Position numbers and translations under genes: made by a program. 64,000 nucleotides of DNA. It comes from DTWD01 sp963662965. Lineage in GTDB: Bacteria; Acidobacteriota; Vicinamibacteria; Vicinamibacterales; UBA8438. Shown in pieces: positions 8,731 to 17,947 of the stretch. The stretch spans positions 4,402,001 through 4,466,000 of the forward strand of contig OY759970.1 of assembly GCA_963662965.1 (NCBI GenBank). The letters run 5' to 3'. The notes under the pieces were generated by a model. It did no database searches. It had not been told where the DNA came from and was given only the letters and a program-made list of their open reading frames with translations. Positions within the stretch are counted from its first letter, which is position 1. Each line of letters begins with the position of its first letter.

Positions 8731-11052
8731 ATGACATCTCGACACCGGTCGATCGTGCAGACTGACGAATCGAATCCGCCAGAGGTGCGCCCACTGCGGG
8801 ATAGCCCGCAGTTCGTGCTGGTCGGGATCGGTCTGTTTCTCGCCGCGCTCGTCGGCCTCCTCCGAGTCGCCGGCCGTTCCACGGAGCTGGCGCCGGACTA
8901 TCTCGCCGAGGTCGTGCTCTACGCGTTGTCAGCGGCGTGTCTCACCATGCTGGTGGTCCTCGGGTTCGTCCTCGCGCGCAATATCGTGAAGCTGTGGGTC
9001 GAGCGGCGTCGCGCCGCACCGTTTGCCAGGTTTCGAGCGAAGCTCGTGGCGGCGCTCCTCGGAATGACGTTGATTCCCGCCGTCCTCGTGCTGCTGGTGG
9101 GGAGTGAGCTGATTCGCAATAGCGCGGAGCGCTGGTTTTCCGCGCCGGTCGACGACGTGCTGACGTCGGCGAACGAGATCGCGCGGGACTACTACCGAGA
9201 GCGCGAACAGGCGGTCTCGGAACAGGCGCGCGACATCGCAGAACGTCTGGGCTCGATCGACCTCACGCCCGACAGCGTGACCGCCATTCGCGCAATCGTG
9301 GAGCGCGAAGTCACCGGCGGCGCGGTTGGCGTCGTCGACGTGTATCGCGTCGAGGCGGACAACGATCGGGAACGACTGAGGGTCGAGCCGCTCGTGGAAG
9401 TGGCATCGTCGACGGTCCCGCAAGGGTACGCTCGAGCGGCGGCGGAGCGGATTGCCGCTCAGGTTGCCGCCGGTCGAGGCGATTCGCGCCGTGTGGAACC
9501 GATGGGTGATGGCGACGAGATGGTGCGGGCGGCGGCCCTCATTGCGGGGGGCAACGGGGACACGGTCGGCGTCGTCGTCGCCAGCGGCGCATTGGGCGGC
9601 GACGTGGCATTCCACGCGCGTCGGATCAGCGGTGCGTACGAGTCGTATCGACAGCTTCGCGCGCTTCGACGTCCATTGGCCGGCGTCTACCTGTCGTTCT
9701 TCGTCATGATCACGCTGATGATCCTGTTGAGTGCCACCTGGCTCGGTGTCTATGTCGCGCGTCGCATCACTCGGCCCGTGCAGCTTCTCGCCGCTGGCGC
9801 GCGCGAAATTGGTGCGGGGCGCCTTGACCACCGCATCCAGCCGGAAAGTCGAGACGAGTTCGGGTCGCTCGTTGAGGCGTTCAACTCGATGGCCGGCGAA
9901 TTGTCGATCAGCCAGCGAAAGCTGGAGCGGTCACGACGCGACCTCGAGCACAAGAACCTCGAGAGTGACCGGCGGCGGCGCTACATCGAAACCATTCTTG
10001 AGCGTATCGCCACCGGTGTCGTCTCGGTTGATGCCGACGGGCGTTTGAGCACCGTGAATAGCGCCGCATCCCGGCTGCTCGGACTCGACCCAGAGGCGGG
10101 GGGGCGACCGGCGTCGGAGGTGTTCGAGCGGGCGGACCTCGCGCCGCTCGCCGTTATCCTGCGAAACGCGGCCCAGCGTGGCGGGCTCCCATCCGGTGGC
10201 GCCGAAGAGGTGGCGATGACCCGGGACGGGCGCGAGCTCCATCTGGCCGTGGCGGCGACCGTGCTGCCCAGTGACGCCGATGCCATGGGCGGTACCGTCA
10301 TGGTGTTCGACGATGTCACGCCGTTGATCCGGGCGGAGCGGGTGTCGACGTGGCGCGACGTGGCGAGGCGTCTGGCGCACGAGATCAAGAATCCACTGAC
10401 ACCGATTCAGCTCTGTGCGGAACGCATTGGCCGACATTTCGGCGGGTCGCCAGAGGGGACCCGGGCGCTCGTGGACGAATGCACGACGACCATCGTGGGA
10501 GAGGTGGAGGCGCTCAAAGGGCTGGTGGACGAGTTCTCGCAGTTCGCCCGGATGCCGGCTCCGCGGACCGTCACGTCTAGCCTCAACGGTATCCTGGCCG
10601 AAGCGCTGTCGATCTACGATGGCCTCTTTCGGGATATCACCGTGACGCGGTCGTTCGGGGACCTCCCGTCACTTCAGCTCGACCCAGAGCAAATTCGGCG
10701 TCTGGTCGTCAACCTGGTCGACAACGCTGCCGACGCCATTGGGAGCCAGGCGGGACACGGGACAAACGGGCACGGCGGCGTCATTGCGATTGGTACAGAG
10801 CACGATGGCGCTGTTGGCGTCGTGCGGTTGACGGTCTGCGACGACGGCCCTGGGGTCCCGAGCGTGGATCGCGAGAAACTGTTCATGCCGTACTTCTCCA
10901 CGAAGCGCCGGGGGAGTGGTCTCGGGCTGGCTATCGTGCGTCGCATCGTCGTCGAGCATGGTGGGAGCATCGGGATCGGGGACAACGTGCCGGCCGGGAC
11001 ACGGGTCACGGTGGAGTTGCCGTGTCATGCGGCTTCGGGCCGCGGCGAGTGA
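8731..11052 (+). CDS. ntrY: NtrY-like membrane sensor histidine kinase
   Basis: 773 aa. Three hydrophobic segments in the first 130 residues (FVLVGIGLFLAALVGLL, ALSAACLTMLVVLGFVLA, LVAALLGMTLIPAVLVLLVG) precede a periplasmic or extracytoplasmic sensor region. A further membrane segment (LSFFVMITLMILLSATWLGVY) leads into a HAMP domain (RRITRPVQLLAAGAREIGAG) and a PAS domain. The HisKA dimerisation domain has its phospho-accepting His at residue 550 (RRLAHEIKNPL), followed by a HATPase domain (NLVDNAADAIG, DDGPGVP, GSGLGLAIV). It phosphorylates the response regulator encoded one base downstream. Confidence 0.93.
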   Translation: MTSRHRSIVQTDESNPPEVRPLRDSPQFVLVGIGLFLAALVGLLRVAGRSTELAPDYLAEVVLYALSAACLTMLVVLGFVLARNIVKLWVERRRAAPFARFRAKLVAALLGMTLIPAVLVLLVGSELIRNSAERWFSAPVDDVLTSANEIARDYYREREQAVSEQARDIAERLGSIDLTPDSVTAIRAIVEREVTGGAVGVVDVYRVEADNDRERLRVEPLVEVASSTVPQGYARAAAERIAAQVAAGRGDSRRVEPMGDGDEMVRAAALIAGGNGDTVGVVVASGALGGDVAFHARRISGAYESYRQLRALRRPLAGVYLSFFVMITLMILLSATWLGVYVARRITRPVQLLAAGAREIGAGRLDHRIQPESRDEFGSLVEAFNSMAGELSISQRKLERSRRDLEHKNLESDRRRRYIETILERIATGVVSVDADGRLSTVNSAASRLLGLDPEAGGRPASEVFERADLAPLAVILRNAAQRGGLPSGGAEEVAMTRDGRELHLAVAATVLPSDADAMGGTVMVFDDVTPLIRAERVSTWRDVARRLAHEIKNPLTPIQLCAERIGRHFGGSPEGTRALVDECTTTIVGEVEALKGLVDEFSQFARMPAPRTVTSSLNGILAEALSIYDGLFRDITVTRSFGDLPSLQLDPEQIRRLVVNLVDNAADAIGSQAGHGTNGHGGVIAIGTEHDGAVGVVRLTVCDDGPGVPSVDREKLFMPYFSTKRRGSGLGLAIVRRIVVEHGGSIGIGDNVPAGTRVTVELPCHAASGRGE

Positions 11053-11053
11053 C

Positions 11054-12478
11054 ATGAAGGCGACGTTTCTCATTGTAGACGACGAGGCAGGCGTGCGGTC
11101 GGCGCTCACCGGTGTTCTCCACGACGAGGGGTACACCGTTGACGCCGTGGAGTCGGGCGAGGCGTGCCTCGACCGCGTCTCGAGGCGTGCCTACGATGTC
11201 ATCATGCTCGACATTTGGCTGCCCGGCATCGACGGGCTCGCGACGTTGGAGAAGCTTCGGGAGCGACGGGTCGATGCGCAGGTCATTGTCATCTCCGGAC
11301 ATGGCAACATCGAGTCGGCGGTACGGGCCATCAAGATGGGAGCGTTCGACTTCGTGGAGAAGCCGCTGTCACTCGACAAGACACTGCTGGTCGCGCGTAA
11401 CGCTGTCCGGCAGCGCAGGCTTGAGGCGGAGAACCGGGCGCTGCGGGAGCATGTGGACCGGCGCTTCACGATGGTCGGCGAAAGCCGAGTGATGAGTCAG
11501 CTCCGCGAGCAGATTGCCATGGCGGCGCCGACGAACGGCCGGGTGTTGGTCTTTGGCGAGAACGGCACCGGGAAAGAGCTCGTTGCGCGCAGCGTGCATG
11601 CGCTCAGCCGGCGGGCGGGCGGAGCGTTCGTCGAGGTGAACTGCGCGGCGATTCCTGAAGAGCTCATTGAGAGCGAGTTGTTCGGGTACGCACGGGGCGC
11701 GTTCACTGGCGCGGTGTCCGACCGTCAAGGGAAGTTCGAAATGGCGGATGGCGGCACGATCTTCCTCGACGAAGTAGCCGACATGAGTCTCAAGACGCAG
11801 TCCAAGGTGCTTCGGGTGCTGCAAGAGCAGGTCGTGCAGCCGCTCGGTGGGCGCGGCGGTGTCTCCGTGGACGTGCGCGTCTTGGCGGCCACGAACAAAG
11901 ACTTGCTCACGGAGATCGCAGAAGGACGTTTTCGAGACGACCTGTTCTTTCGGCTTAACGTGATCCCGGTCTTTACGCCGCCGCTCCGCGAGCGACGGGA
12001 CGACATCCCGTTACTCGCGAAGCATTTCCTGACGGAGTTTGCACGCGAGTACGGCCATCGGGCCAAGCGTCTGGATGACGCCGCGCTCGCCGTGCTTCGC
12101 GCCCACACCTGGCCGGGGAACGTGCGTGAGCTGCGCAATGTGCTCGAACGATTGGCGATCATGGTGCCGGGCGAGGCGATCGGGGCGCACGACCTGAGCT
12201 TTCTGGTGGGGTCAGCCGCGGCGGGCGACGGCGAAACGTCGGACATCACGCTGCCGCTTCACGATGCCCGGGACCGGTTCGAGCGTGAGTACATTGTTCG
12301 CGCGCTCGCGGCGCATCGCGGCAACATTTCGCGAGCGGCCGAGGCGTTGCACGTGGAGCGGAGCAACCTGTACCGCAAGATGCGCGCCTTCGGTATCACG
12401 GCGTCACGGAAGACGACCGGCGACGGCGCAGCTCCCACCGCGCGAGCCGCGCCTCCAGTATCTGATCCGGCCGGATGA
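11054..12478 (+). CDS. ntrX: NtrX-like sigma-54 response regulator
   Basis: 474 aa from the ATG at 11054, one base after the ntrY stop. Domains are an N-terminal receiver with phospho-acceptor Asp53 (IMLDIWLPGIDG), a sigma-54 AAA+ activator domain, and a C-terminal Fis helix-turn-helix (RGNISRAAEALHVERSNLYRKM). The AAA+ domain carries Walker A GENGTGKE, the sigma-54 loop GAFTGA and the LDEVADM Walker B region. It activates RNA polymerase-sigma54 promoters in response to NtrY. The 3' end overlaps the convergent ftcD gene by 83 bp, so the last 27 codons are also coding antisense sequence. Confidence 0.94.
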   Translation: MKATFLIVDDEAGVRSALTGVLHDEGYTVDAVESGEACLDRVSRRAYDVIMLDIWLPGIDGLATLEKLRERRVDAQVIVISGHGNIESAVRAIKMGAFDFVEKPLSLDKTLLVARNAVRQRRLEAENRALREHVDRRFTMVGESRVMSQLREQIAMAAPTNGRVLVFGENGTGKELVARSVHALSRRAGGAFVEVNCAAIPEELIESELFGYARGAFTGAVSDRQGKFEMADGGTIFLDEVADMSLKTQSKVLRVLQEQVVQPLGGRGGVSVDVRVLAATNKDLLTEIAEGRFRDDLFFRLNVIPVFTPPLRERRDDIPLLAKHFLTEFAREYGHRAKRLDDAALAVLRAHTWPGNVRELRNVLERLAIMVPGEAIGAHDLSFLVGSAAAGDGETSDITLPLHDARDRFEREYIVRALAAHRGNISRAAEALHVERSNLYRKMRAFGITASRKTTGDGAAPTARAAPPVSDPAG

Positions 12479-13328
12479 GGTCGCGGACGGCGGTGCCCTC
12501 TGCATGGCCGGTGACCGCATCGGCCGGAATCAGGCCCACCAGTTCGCTTCCGGCGACATCGACGCCCTTCGTCGCTGCCTCGCGTGCGACAGAAGCGATG
12601 ACTTGTGCCAGTGGCGTTCGCCGGTAGTCGGTGAGGTTCATCGATACCTGGACGCCGTGATGTCCCGCATGTGACACACGAACACCGAGCGCCTTTACCG
12701 CCGGGAGTCCGCCGGTGCTGGTCCGCACCCGCCGGGCGATGTGCCGTGCGAGGTCCAGGTCATCCGACGAGAGATTCACGTTGAACGCGATGAGCGGGCC
12801 GCGTGCCCCGACGACGCACGCGCCGGCCGACGGATGCGGGCGGGCGGGTCCGTAGTCTGGCGTCCAGGCGTCGTCGACGAGTTTCGTCGCGAGCGATTCG
12901 AATCCGCCACGTCGGATCTGCTCGAGGTAGCGGCGGTGCGGGGCGGACGCCGCCGCTTCGTACAGGTACACTGGGACGTCGAAGCGTTCCGCCACCGCAG
13001 CTCCGGTCCTCTGGGCCAGGTCGATGCAGGCCCCCATCGGCGTCGTACCCAGCGGAACCAGCGGAACGACGTCCACGGCGCCAAGACGGGGATGCACGCC
13101 GTCGTGCTCGCGAAGATCGATGTGCCGGACCGCCACCTGAAACAATCGCAGCACGGCTTCGTAAATCGCATCCGCGTCGCCCGCGAAGGTGATGACGGAG
13201 CGATGATGAGAAGGGTCAGACGAGTGGTCGAGCAGACACACGCCACTGATTGCCTCGACGGCGTCAACGACGGCGCGGACGACGTGCTCGCGTCGGCCCT
13301 CGCTGATGTTGGGGATCGCTTCAATCAT
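12396..13328 (-). CDS. ftcD: Glutamate formimidoyltransferase
   Basis: 310 aa, equivalent to the transferase half of bifunctional FtcD. It moves the formimino group from N-formimino-glutamate to tetrahydrofolate at the end of histidine degradation. Motifs are the N-terminal IEAIPNISEGRR, LLDHSSDPSHHRSVITFAGD, HDGVHPRLGAVDVVPLVPLG and VSMNLTDYRRTPL. No cyclodeaminase domain follows, as in many stand-alone bacterial enzymes. No other hut genes are nearby. The tail (RWELRRRRSSSVTP) lies in the overlap with ntrX and may be locally determined. Confidence 0.93.
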   Translation of the reverse strand: MIEAIPNISEGRREHVVRAVVDAVEAISGVCLLDHSSDPSHHRSVITFAGDADAIYEAVLRLFQVAVRHIDLREHDGVHPRLGAVDVVPLVPLGTTPMGACIDLAQRTGAAVAERFDVPVYLYEAAASAPHRRYLEQIRRGGFESLATKLVDDAWTPDYGPARPHPSAGACVVGARGPLIAFNVNLSSDDLDLARHIARRVRTSTGGLPAVKALGVRVSHAGHHGVQVSMNLTDYRRTPLAQVIASVAREAATKGVDVAGSELVGLIPADAVTGHAEGTAVRDLIRPDQILEARLARWELRRRRSSSVTP

Positions 13329-13410
13329 CGGACGGCAGGACGCGTCTAATTGACGGTGTTTCGGCTTTCCCCCATAATCGCATCACTTCGCGTTCGCGCT
13401 ACGCGATTTT

Positions 13411-13594
13411 GGAGTCCGTGTTGAAAGTCGCGCTGCATTCGACCGGCGATGCATCCGGACAAGGCCTGCGTTTCGACCACGTGAAATGGGGTTGCATACT
13501 CCCGGTATGCTCCCTCGTCACGCCCGGCGTTGGCCCGCCGCGACCTCGACCTGGCGGGGTCTCGGTGCAACGCGCAACTTTCAACACGGACTCC
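13411..13594 (+). repeat. Palindromic interspersed element, copy A (184 bp)
   Basis: The ends are perfect 18-bp inverted repeats: GGAGTCCGTGTTGAAAGT on the left and its complement on the right. A central hairpin (GCATAC, loop TCCCG, GTATGC) sits at 13494-13510. A second, diverged copy in inverted orientation occurs at 37112-37270. The right end stops 2 bp before the start codon of the next gene. A short open frame runs through both copies, but I regard it as a by-product of the repeat. Confidence 0.8.
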
Positions 13595-13596
13595 TA

Positions 13597-14445
13597 ATGG
13601 TCGACCCGCTGCACGAGAAGGCGACGTCGTCGGACTCTGAAGCCGAAGCGAGCGTCGATCTTGATGTCAAGGTCGAGCAACTCCTTCTCGCCGGCCTCGA
13701 CCACTACTTTCAGGAAGAGTACGACCGGGCGATTGATCTCTGGGGCCGTGTCCTGTTCTTGGACCGACAACACGCACGTGCTCGAGCGTACATCGAACGG
13801 GCCCGGGCCGCCGCGGCGGAGCGGATCCGCGAATCTGAGGAACTGCTACACATCGGTACCGAAGCCTTCAAGCGGGGCAACGCCGACGAAGCTCGGGCCC
13901 TGCTCAATTCGGCGGCGGCGCGAGGTCGCGACGAAGCGCTGCCGATGCTCGATCGGCTCACGCGATTGGAGACGGCCGCCGGACGTCCGGACTCGCCATC
14001 GTTGCGAATGCGCAGCGGACGAGTGATGTCACGGGAGTCGACATTGGCACCCACGGTCGAGCGCAGCGCCAACCAGGTGCGCCACGTGCGGATGGTTCCG
14101 CTGGTAGTGCTGGTCGTCGCCTTGCTCGCTGGGGCGTATGTGGCGCTGTCATGGGATCGGATCGAGGCGTTGTGGTTCGTCGATCCGTCGCCTCGGGCGG
14201 TCGGTCCCGTGCCCGTCTGGCAGGGGACGTTGCCGGTTCCCTCGCAGGCAGTGCTCCGCTTCGAGCGTGCGCAGCGACTGGTGGCGGCGGGAGAAACGCG
14301 CGCGGCGCTCGCACTGCTGCGCGGCATCGAGTCGGGTGACCCGCGGCGCGCTGATGCGGACGATCTCAGTGCCACGATTCAGTCCAGTCTGCTCGGTTTG
14401 GAAGACGCGAATGGCGCCGAGTCGCTGCTGTTAGCGCCGCGATGA
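13597..14445 (+). CDS. TPR-like membrane-anchored hypothetical protein
   Basis: 282 aa from the ATG at 13597, right behind repeat element A. An acidic N-terminus leads into a TPR-like helical region (LLAGLDHYFQEEYDRAIDLW, then ARARAYIERARAAAAERIRE and LLHIGTEAFKRGNADEARAL). One transmembrane segment follows near residue 170 (MVPLVVLVVALLAGAYVAL). A shorter helical C-terminal domain (RAQRLVAAGETRAALALLRGI) lies on the other side of the membrane. Such architecture suits a scaffold for an envelope complex; the partner is unknown. The stop overlaps the next start (ATGA). Confidence 0.7.
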   Translation: MVDPLHEKATSSDSEAEASVDLDVKVEQLLLAGLDHYFQEEYDRAIDLWGRVLFLDRQHARARAYIERARAAAAERIRESEELLHIGTEAFKRGNADEARALLNSAAARGRDEALPMLDRLTRLETAAGRPDSPSLRMRSGRVMSRESTLAPTVERSANQVRHVRMVPLVVLVVALLAGAYVALSWDRIEALWFVDPSPRAVGPVPVWQGTLPVPSQAVLRFERAQRLVAAGETRAALALLRGIESGDPRRADADDLSATIQSSLLGLEDANGAESLLLAPR

Positions 14446-15317
14446 CCTGTCCGCGCTGCGGTGTGTCGGGTATCAGCAGCACCGTGTGTCCCGGTTGCGG
14501 CAATGTGCTCGGCGTGCCCGCCTCTTCCAATCCACGGTCACGGCTCGACGAGCCGACGCCGCCGACGCCGTCGGGACCCTTGGCAGACTTTGCGCTCATG
14601 GGTGCCAGCGTGGACGCGGCACTGGCGGCCGCGCCATCACCAGAGCTCACGGTGAGCGATGGTGCCGTCCGCTCGGAACTGCCGCTCTTTCCCGCCGCCG
14701 CGTCGGTCGGCCCGGCGCCCCCACCCCGCCGTGGACGGTCCCCGTCACGCCGTACGAGTGCTCGCCCGCTCGGTGTGCGGCGCCAGACACCGCCGGTGCC
14801 GCGGCTCAGGCCACGTCGTGAACCGCAGACCACGCGTTCGATGGCACTGGAGTTCGAAGATGCTGGCGAGGCGGCGTCCAACCGGCTGGGGTCGGGTGGC
14901 GCTGGCCTTGCTTCAGCATCGCTGGCGCGTCGCTTGGGAGCTGCGGTCGTCGACCTCGGCATCGTCGGCGTCATCGACGTCGGGGTGCTCGTCCTCACCA
15001 CCCGGCTCGCCGGTTTGTCGATGGAATACGCGAGGGTGCTTCCACTGGCCCCGTTGGTCGGGTTTCTCGCGTTGCTCAACGGTGGCTATGTCGTGGCGCT
15101 GACGGCGCTTGGTGGCCAGACGATTGGCAAGATGATGTTCGGCATCCGTGTGGTCGGGAAGGACGGCGTACCGGCGTCGTTTCGGGAGGCACTTGTTCGG
15201 AGCGCGGCGTCTGTGGTCTCCGTCCTGCCGCTCGGTCTCGGATTCGTTGGTGCACTATTTGGCGACGGACGCGCCCTTCACGATGTCGCGGCGGAGACCA
15301 ACGTCGTACGTCGGTAG
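14442..15317 (+). CDS. Zinc-ribbon plus RDD-family membrane protein
   Basis: 291 aa. The N-terminus is a short zinc ribbon (CPRCGVSGISSTVCPGCG), followed by a Pro/Ser/Arg-rich linker of about 130 residues. The RDD membrane domain starts near LARRLGAAVVDLGIVGVIDV and contains three hydrophobic segments and the conserved GQTIGKMMFGIRVVGKDG block. RDD proteins are poorly understood; some act in ion exchange or membrane homeostasis. The gene overlaps the preceding TPR-like gene by 4 bp, so the two probably work together. Confidence 0.82.
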   Translation: MTCPRCGVSGISSTVCPGCGNVLGVPASSNPRSRLDEPTPPTPSGPLADFALMGASVDAALAAAPSPELTVSDGAVRSELPLFPAAASVGPAPPPRRGRSPSRRTSARPLGVRRQTPPVPRLRPRREPQTTRSMALEFEDAGEAASNRLGSGGAGLASASLARRLGAAVVDLGIVGVIDVGVLVLTTRLAGLSMEYARVLPLAPLVGFLALLNGGYVVALTALGGQTIGKMMFGIRVVGKDGVPASFREALVRSAASVVSVLPLGLGFVGALFGDGRALHDVAAETNVVRR

Positions 15318-15331
15318 TCCTTTCATTCCCG

Positions 15332-15796
15332 ATGCGTAGCGTCGCGCGCTTCGTCTGGACCGTTGGGTACAGTGGCCTCGTTCCGGTGGCCCCGGGTACT
15401 GCGGGCTCACTCGTGGGGCTAGGCCTCGTGATGCTCGCTCGAGCCGCGGAACAGCCATGGCTTGAGCCGCTGGGCCTCCTAGCGGTGCTTGCCGTCGGGG
15501 TGTGGGCGGCCGGGGTGGCGGAGCGACACTATGGTCGTGAAGACCCCGGCGCCGTCGTCATCGACGAGGTGGCCGGCATGAGCGTGACGTTGCTCGGGAT
15601 TCCAGTTGGTTGGGGCGGGGCCGTTCTCGGGTTTCTTGCGTTCCGGCTGTTCGACATCGTGAAGCCATTTCCCGCGCGATCTGCCGAACGTCTGCCTGGG
15701 GGGTGGGGTGTGATGGCGGACGACGTCGTCGCCGGCGTCTATGCCTATGCGACGATGCGAGTGCTCGCGTTGCTCGTTCCATCGGTCGTGCTCTGA
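15332..15796 (+). CDS. pgpA: Phosphatidylglycerophosphatase A
   Basis: 154 aa inner-membrane enzyme that removes phosphate from phosphatidylglycerophosphate to give phosphatidylglycerol. Family blocks are present: the N-terminal GLVPVAPGTAGSLVGL, the acidic catalytic stretch DPGAVVIDEVAGM, AFRLFDIVKPFPARSAERLPGG, and GVMADDVVAGVYAY near the end. Length is normal. The next gene, cinA, starts immediately after the stop codon. Confidence 0.95.
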   Translation: MRSVARFVWTVGYSGLVPVAPGTAGSLVGLGLVMLARAAEQPWLEPLGLLAVLAVGVWAAGVAERHYGREDPGAVVIDEVAGMSVTLLGIPVGWGGAVLGFLAFRLFDIVKPFPARSAERLPGGWGVMADDVVAGVYAYATMRVLALLVPSVVL

Positions 15797-17101
15797 ATGA
15801 CGCCGAAGCCGAAGCCGCGACGTACGCCCCCCGACGCCGGGCCGACCACAGCGGTGATCATCGCGGTCGGGTCGGAGTTCTTGACGCCACACAAGATCGA
15901 TACGAACTCCCTCTTTCTCACGGAGCAGCTAAACGCGGTCGGGATCACCGTCGGGCAAAAAATGGTCGTGGCCGATGACGCGGAGCGACTTGCCGCTGCG
16001 CTTCGGTACGGGATGACTGCCGCACCTTTGGTGGTCGTCACCGGTGGCCTTGGACCGACCGACGACGACGTGACCCGTGATGTCGTGGCGTCTGTGCTTG
16101 GTCGCTCGCTCGCGGTCGACAGCGCGATCGTGGAGGGGATTCGAGCACGGTTTGCGTCTCGAGGCGTGGTCATGCCGGAAGTCAACCGCCGGCAAGCGGA
16201 GGTACCGCGCGGCGCCGAGGTCATTGAGAACCCGCGGGGTACGGCGCCCGGTCTCTGGATGCACGAAGCGTCGGCGACCATCGTGCTCCTGCCAGGCCCA
16301 CCTCGCGAATTGCGGCCGATGTTCGAACACATTGTGGCCGAGCGGTTAGCCGGCGTGGCGGGTGGGCGTCGCGTCTACCGCCGTGTCGTACGGACGACCG
16401 GACAAACCGAATCGCACATCGATGAGCGCGTGAAGCCGGTGTACCGCCTATGGCGCGCGCGCGCGATGCCGATTGACACGACCATTCTCGCTTCGCTTGG
16501 TCAGATCGATCTGCATCTGTCGTTGGTGAGCGCGAATCGGGTGGAGGCGCATGCGGCGCTCGATGCCGCTGTGGCCGAGCTTCGGACGCAGCTCGGGTCG
16601 CTCGTCGTGAGTACCGATGGCCGGTCGCTCCCGGCGGTCGTCGGAGAGCTACTGACGGAGCGGCGCGCCACGCTGAGCGTGGCCGAGTCATGTACCGGGG
16701 GTCTCATTACTTCGAGGCTGACGGATGTGGCCGGGAGCTCCACGTACGTGCGTGGTGGCTGGACCGTGTACAGCAATGCCGCCAAGGTCGCTCTGCTCGG
16801 GGTCGATCCTGACCTCATCGACGCATACGGAGCTGTGAGTGAACCGGTGGCGGAAGCGATGGCACAGGGGGCCCAAACGAAACTCGATGTCGATTTCGGC
16901 TTGAGCGTCACCGGGATCGCGGGCCCGGGCGGAGGTACGCCAGAGAAGCCGGTTGGCACGGTCTGTCTTGCCTTAGCCGGCCGGACCGGCAGCTCGCGGG
17001 TGCGCCGACTGGCGTTGCCAGGCGACCGCGAGCGGGTCAAGTTCCAAGCGTCCCAAGCGGCGCTCGATCTCCTTCGTCGGGCGCTCCTGCGGACCGGGTG
17101 A
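15797..17101 (+). CDS. cinA: CinA family protein (nicotinamide-nucleotide amidase)
   Basis: 434 aa with both usual domains. The N-terminal COG1058/MoCF-like domain (IIAVGSEFLTPHKIDTNSLFL, TGGLGPTDDDVTRD) resembles ADP-ribose pyrophosphatase CinA. The C-terminal CinA/PncC domain (VAESCTGGLITSRLTDVAGSS, GIAGPGGGTPEKPVGTV) deamidates nicotinamide mononucleotide in NAD recycling. The first codons (MTPKPKPRRTPPDAG) form an unusual basic Pro-rich extension, and translation may begin slightly later. It follows pgpA without a gap. Confidence 0.93.
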   Translation: MTPKPKPRRTPPDAGPTTAVIIAVGSEFLTPHKIDTNSLFLTEQLNAVGITVGQKMVVADDAERLAAALRYGMTAAPLVVVTGGLGPTDDDVTRDVVASVLGRSLAVDSAIVEGIRARFASRGVVMPEVNRRQAEVPRGAEVIENPRGTAPGLWMHEASATIVLLPGPPRELRPMFEHIVAERLAGVAGGRRVYRRVVRTTGQTESHIDERVKPVYRLWRARAMPIDTTILASLGQIDLHLSLVSANRVEAHAALDAAVAELRTQLGSLVVSTDGRSLPAVVGELLTERRATLSVAESCTGGLITSRLTDVAGSSTYVRGGWTVYSNAAKVALLGVDPDLIDAYGAVSEPVAEAMAQGAQTKLDVDFGLSVTGIAGPGGGTPEKPVGTVCLALAGRTGSSRVRRLALPGDRERVKFQASQAALDLLRRALLRTG

Positions 17102-17103
17102 GA

Positions 17104-17206
17104 CTGATCAGGCCGCGCACGGCGCGCCCCGGCGGCACGGAGTGGGGCAATGGGGTCCCACGAGTGCCGCCGGCGGGGTGCGGGGCCGTAGGCCCCGTCT
17201 AAAATT
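17104..17206 (+). repeat. GC-rich interspersed repeat R1, copy 1
   Basis: Fills the gap between cinA and thpR. Shared R1 blocks, in order, are CTGATCAGG, GCGCGCACGGCGCGCCCC, GGCACGGAGTGGGGCAATGG, CCACGAGTGCCGCCGGCGGG and GGGGCCGTAGGCCCCGTCTAA. Several blocks are self-complementary, so the repeat can fold into hairpins. Confidence 0.8.
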
Positions 17207-17225
17207 AGTCCCCGTCTATGGTCGA

Positions 17226-17798
17226 ATGCGACTCTTTTTTGCCGTCGTTCCGGATGAGGCGGCTTGCCACGACGTAACCGCGGTCGCGGACTTACTGCGG
17301 CGTGATCCGGAGCTCCGTCGGGCGCCGATCGCATGGGTGGCCGACGATCACTTTCATGTCACGTTGGCTTTCTTCGGCGAAGTGACGGCCGACCGCGTCT
17401 CCGGCCTCCTCGAGCTGGCATCGAGACCGTTTCCGCAGCCACCGGTCTGTGTGGAGCTTGTATCGGTCGGTGTCTTCCCGCCGCGCGGTGCGGGCCGCGT
17501 CGTCTGGTTAGGACCGTCAGCCGCGAGTGGTCGGATGCTCATGCGGCTGCATCATGCGCTCTGGCAGCGGCTCGACGCGCACGGATGGCGCGATGCGCCA
17601 ACGCGATTTCATCCGCACGTGACGCTGGGACGGGTTCGTCGCTTCGGTCGCGTTGCGGGCCTCCGTTTGGCGGTGGCGAGGATGTCGCCACCACCGGTGT
17701 CGTGGACGGCGAGACAGGTGACACTCTACGAAAGCCGGCTATCGTCCGGCGGTGCTTCGTATCACGTGGTGACGCAGGCGCCACTCAGCGGCGCGTAG
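17226..17798 (+). CDS. thpR: RNA 2',3'-cyclic phosphodiesterase (LigT/ThpR)
   Basis: 190 aa from the ATG at 17226 (MRLFFAVVPDEAA), chosen because upstream codons lie inside repeat R1. The 2H phosphoesterase fold is shown by two HVTL motifs: DDHFHVTLAFFGE near residue 45 and FHPHVTLGRVR near residue 130. The enzyme opens 2',3'-cyclic phosphate ends of RNA and can ligate tRNA halves in vitro. It is commonly encoded beside cinA, as here. Repeats flank it on both sides. Confidence 0.93.
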   Translation: MRLFFAVVPDEAACHDVTAVADLLRRDPELRRAPIAWVADDHFHVTLAFFGEVTADRVSGLLELASRPFPQPPVCVELVSVGVFPPRGAGRVVWLGPSAASGRMLMRLHHALWQRLDAHGWRDAPTRFHPHVTLGRVRRFGRVAGLRLAVARMSPPPVSWTARQVTLYESRLSSGGASYHVVTQAPLSGA

Positions 17799-17814
17799 CT
17801 CCTCAGACCAGCCT

Positions 17815-17919
17815 TGAGTCAGGGCGCGCACGGCGCGCGCCCCCGGCAGCACGGAGTGGGGCAATGGCCCCCCCCACGAGTGCCGCCGGCAGGGTTCGGG
17901 GCCGCATGCCCCGCCTAGA
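17815..17919 (+). repeat. GC-rich interspersed repeat R1, copy 2
   Basis: Lies between thpR and plsY in the same orientation as copy 1. Blocks GGGCGCGCACGGCGCG, GCACGGAGTGGGGCAATGG, CACGAGTGCCGCCGGCAGGG and TTCGGGGCCGCATGCCCCG are clear. The core between the two copies differs mainly by small substitutions and a longer C run. Confidence 0.8.
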
Positions 17920-17947
17920 GAGGATGGGGCATACTGCATACGACGAC

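Noticed and set aside
12741..13349. Long open frame antisense to ftcD
   Set aside because: High-GC shadow frame; the minus-strand frame has all glutamate formimidoyltransferase motifs and the antisense product resembles nothing.
13399..13597. Small coding genes across repeat element A (and the like at element B)
   Set aside because: Frames open on both strands of both copies follow from the palindromic repeat; similarity is better explained by the shared DNA and hairpin than by a protein.
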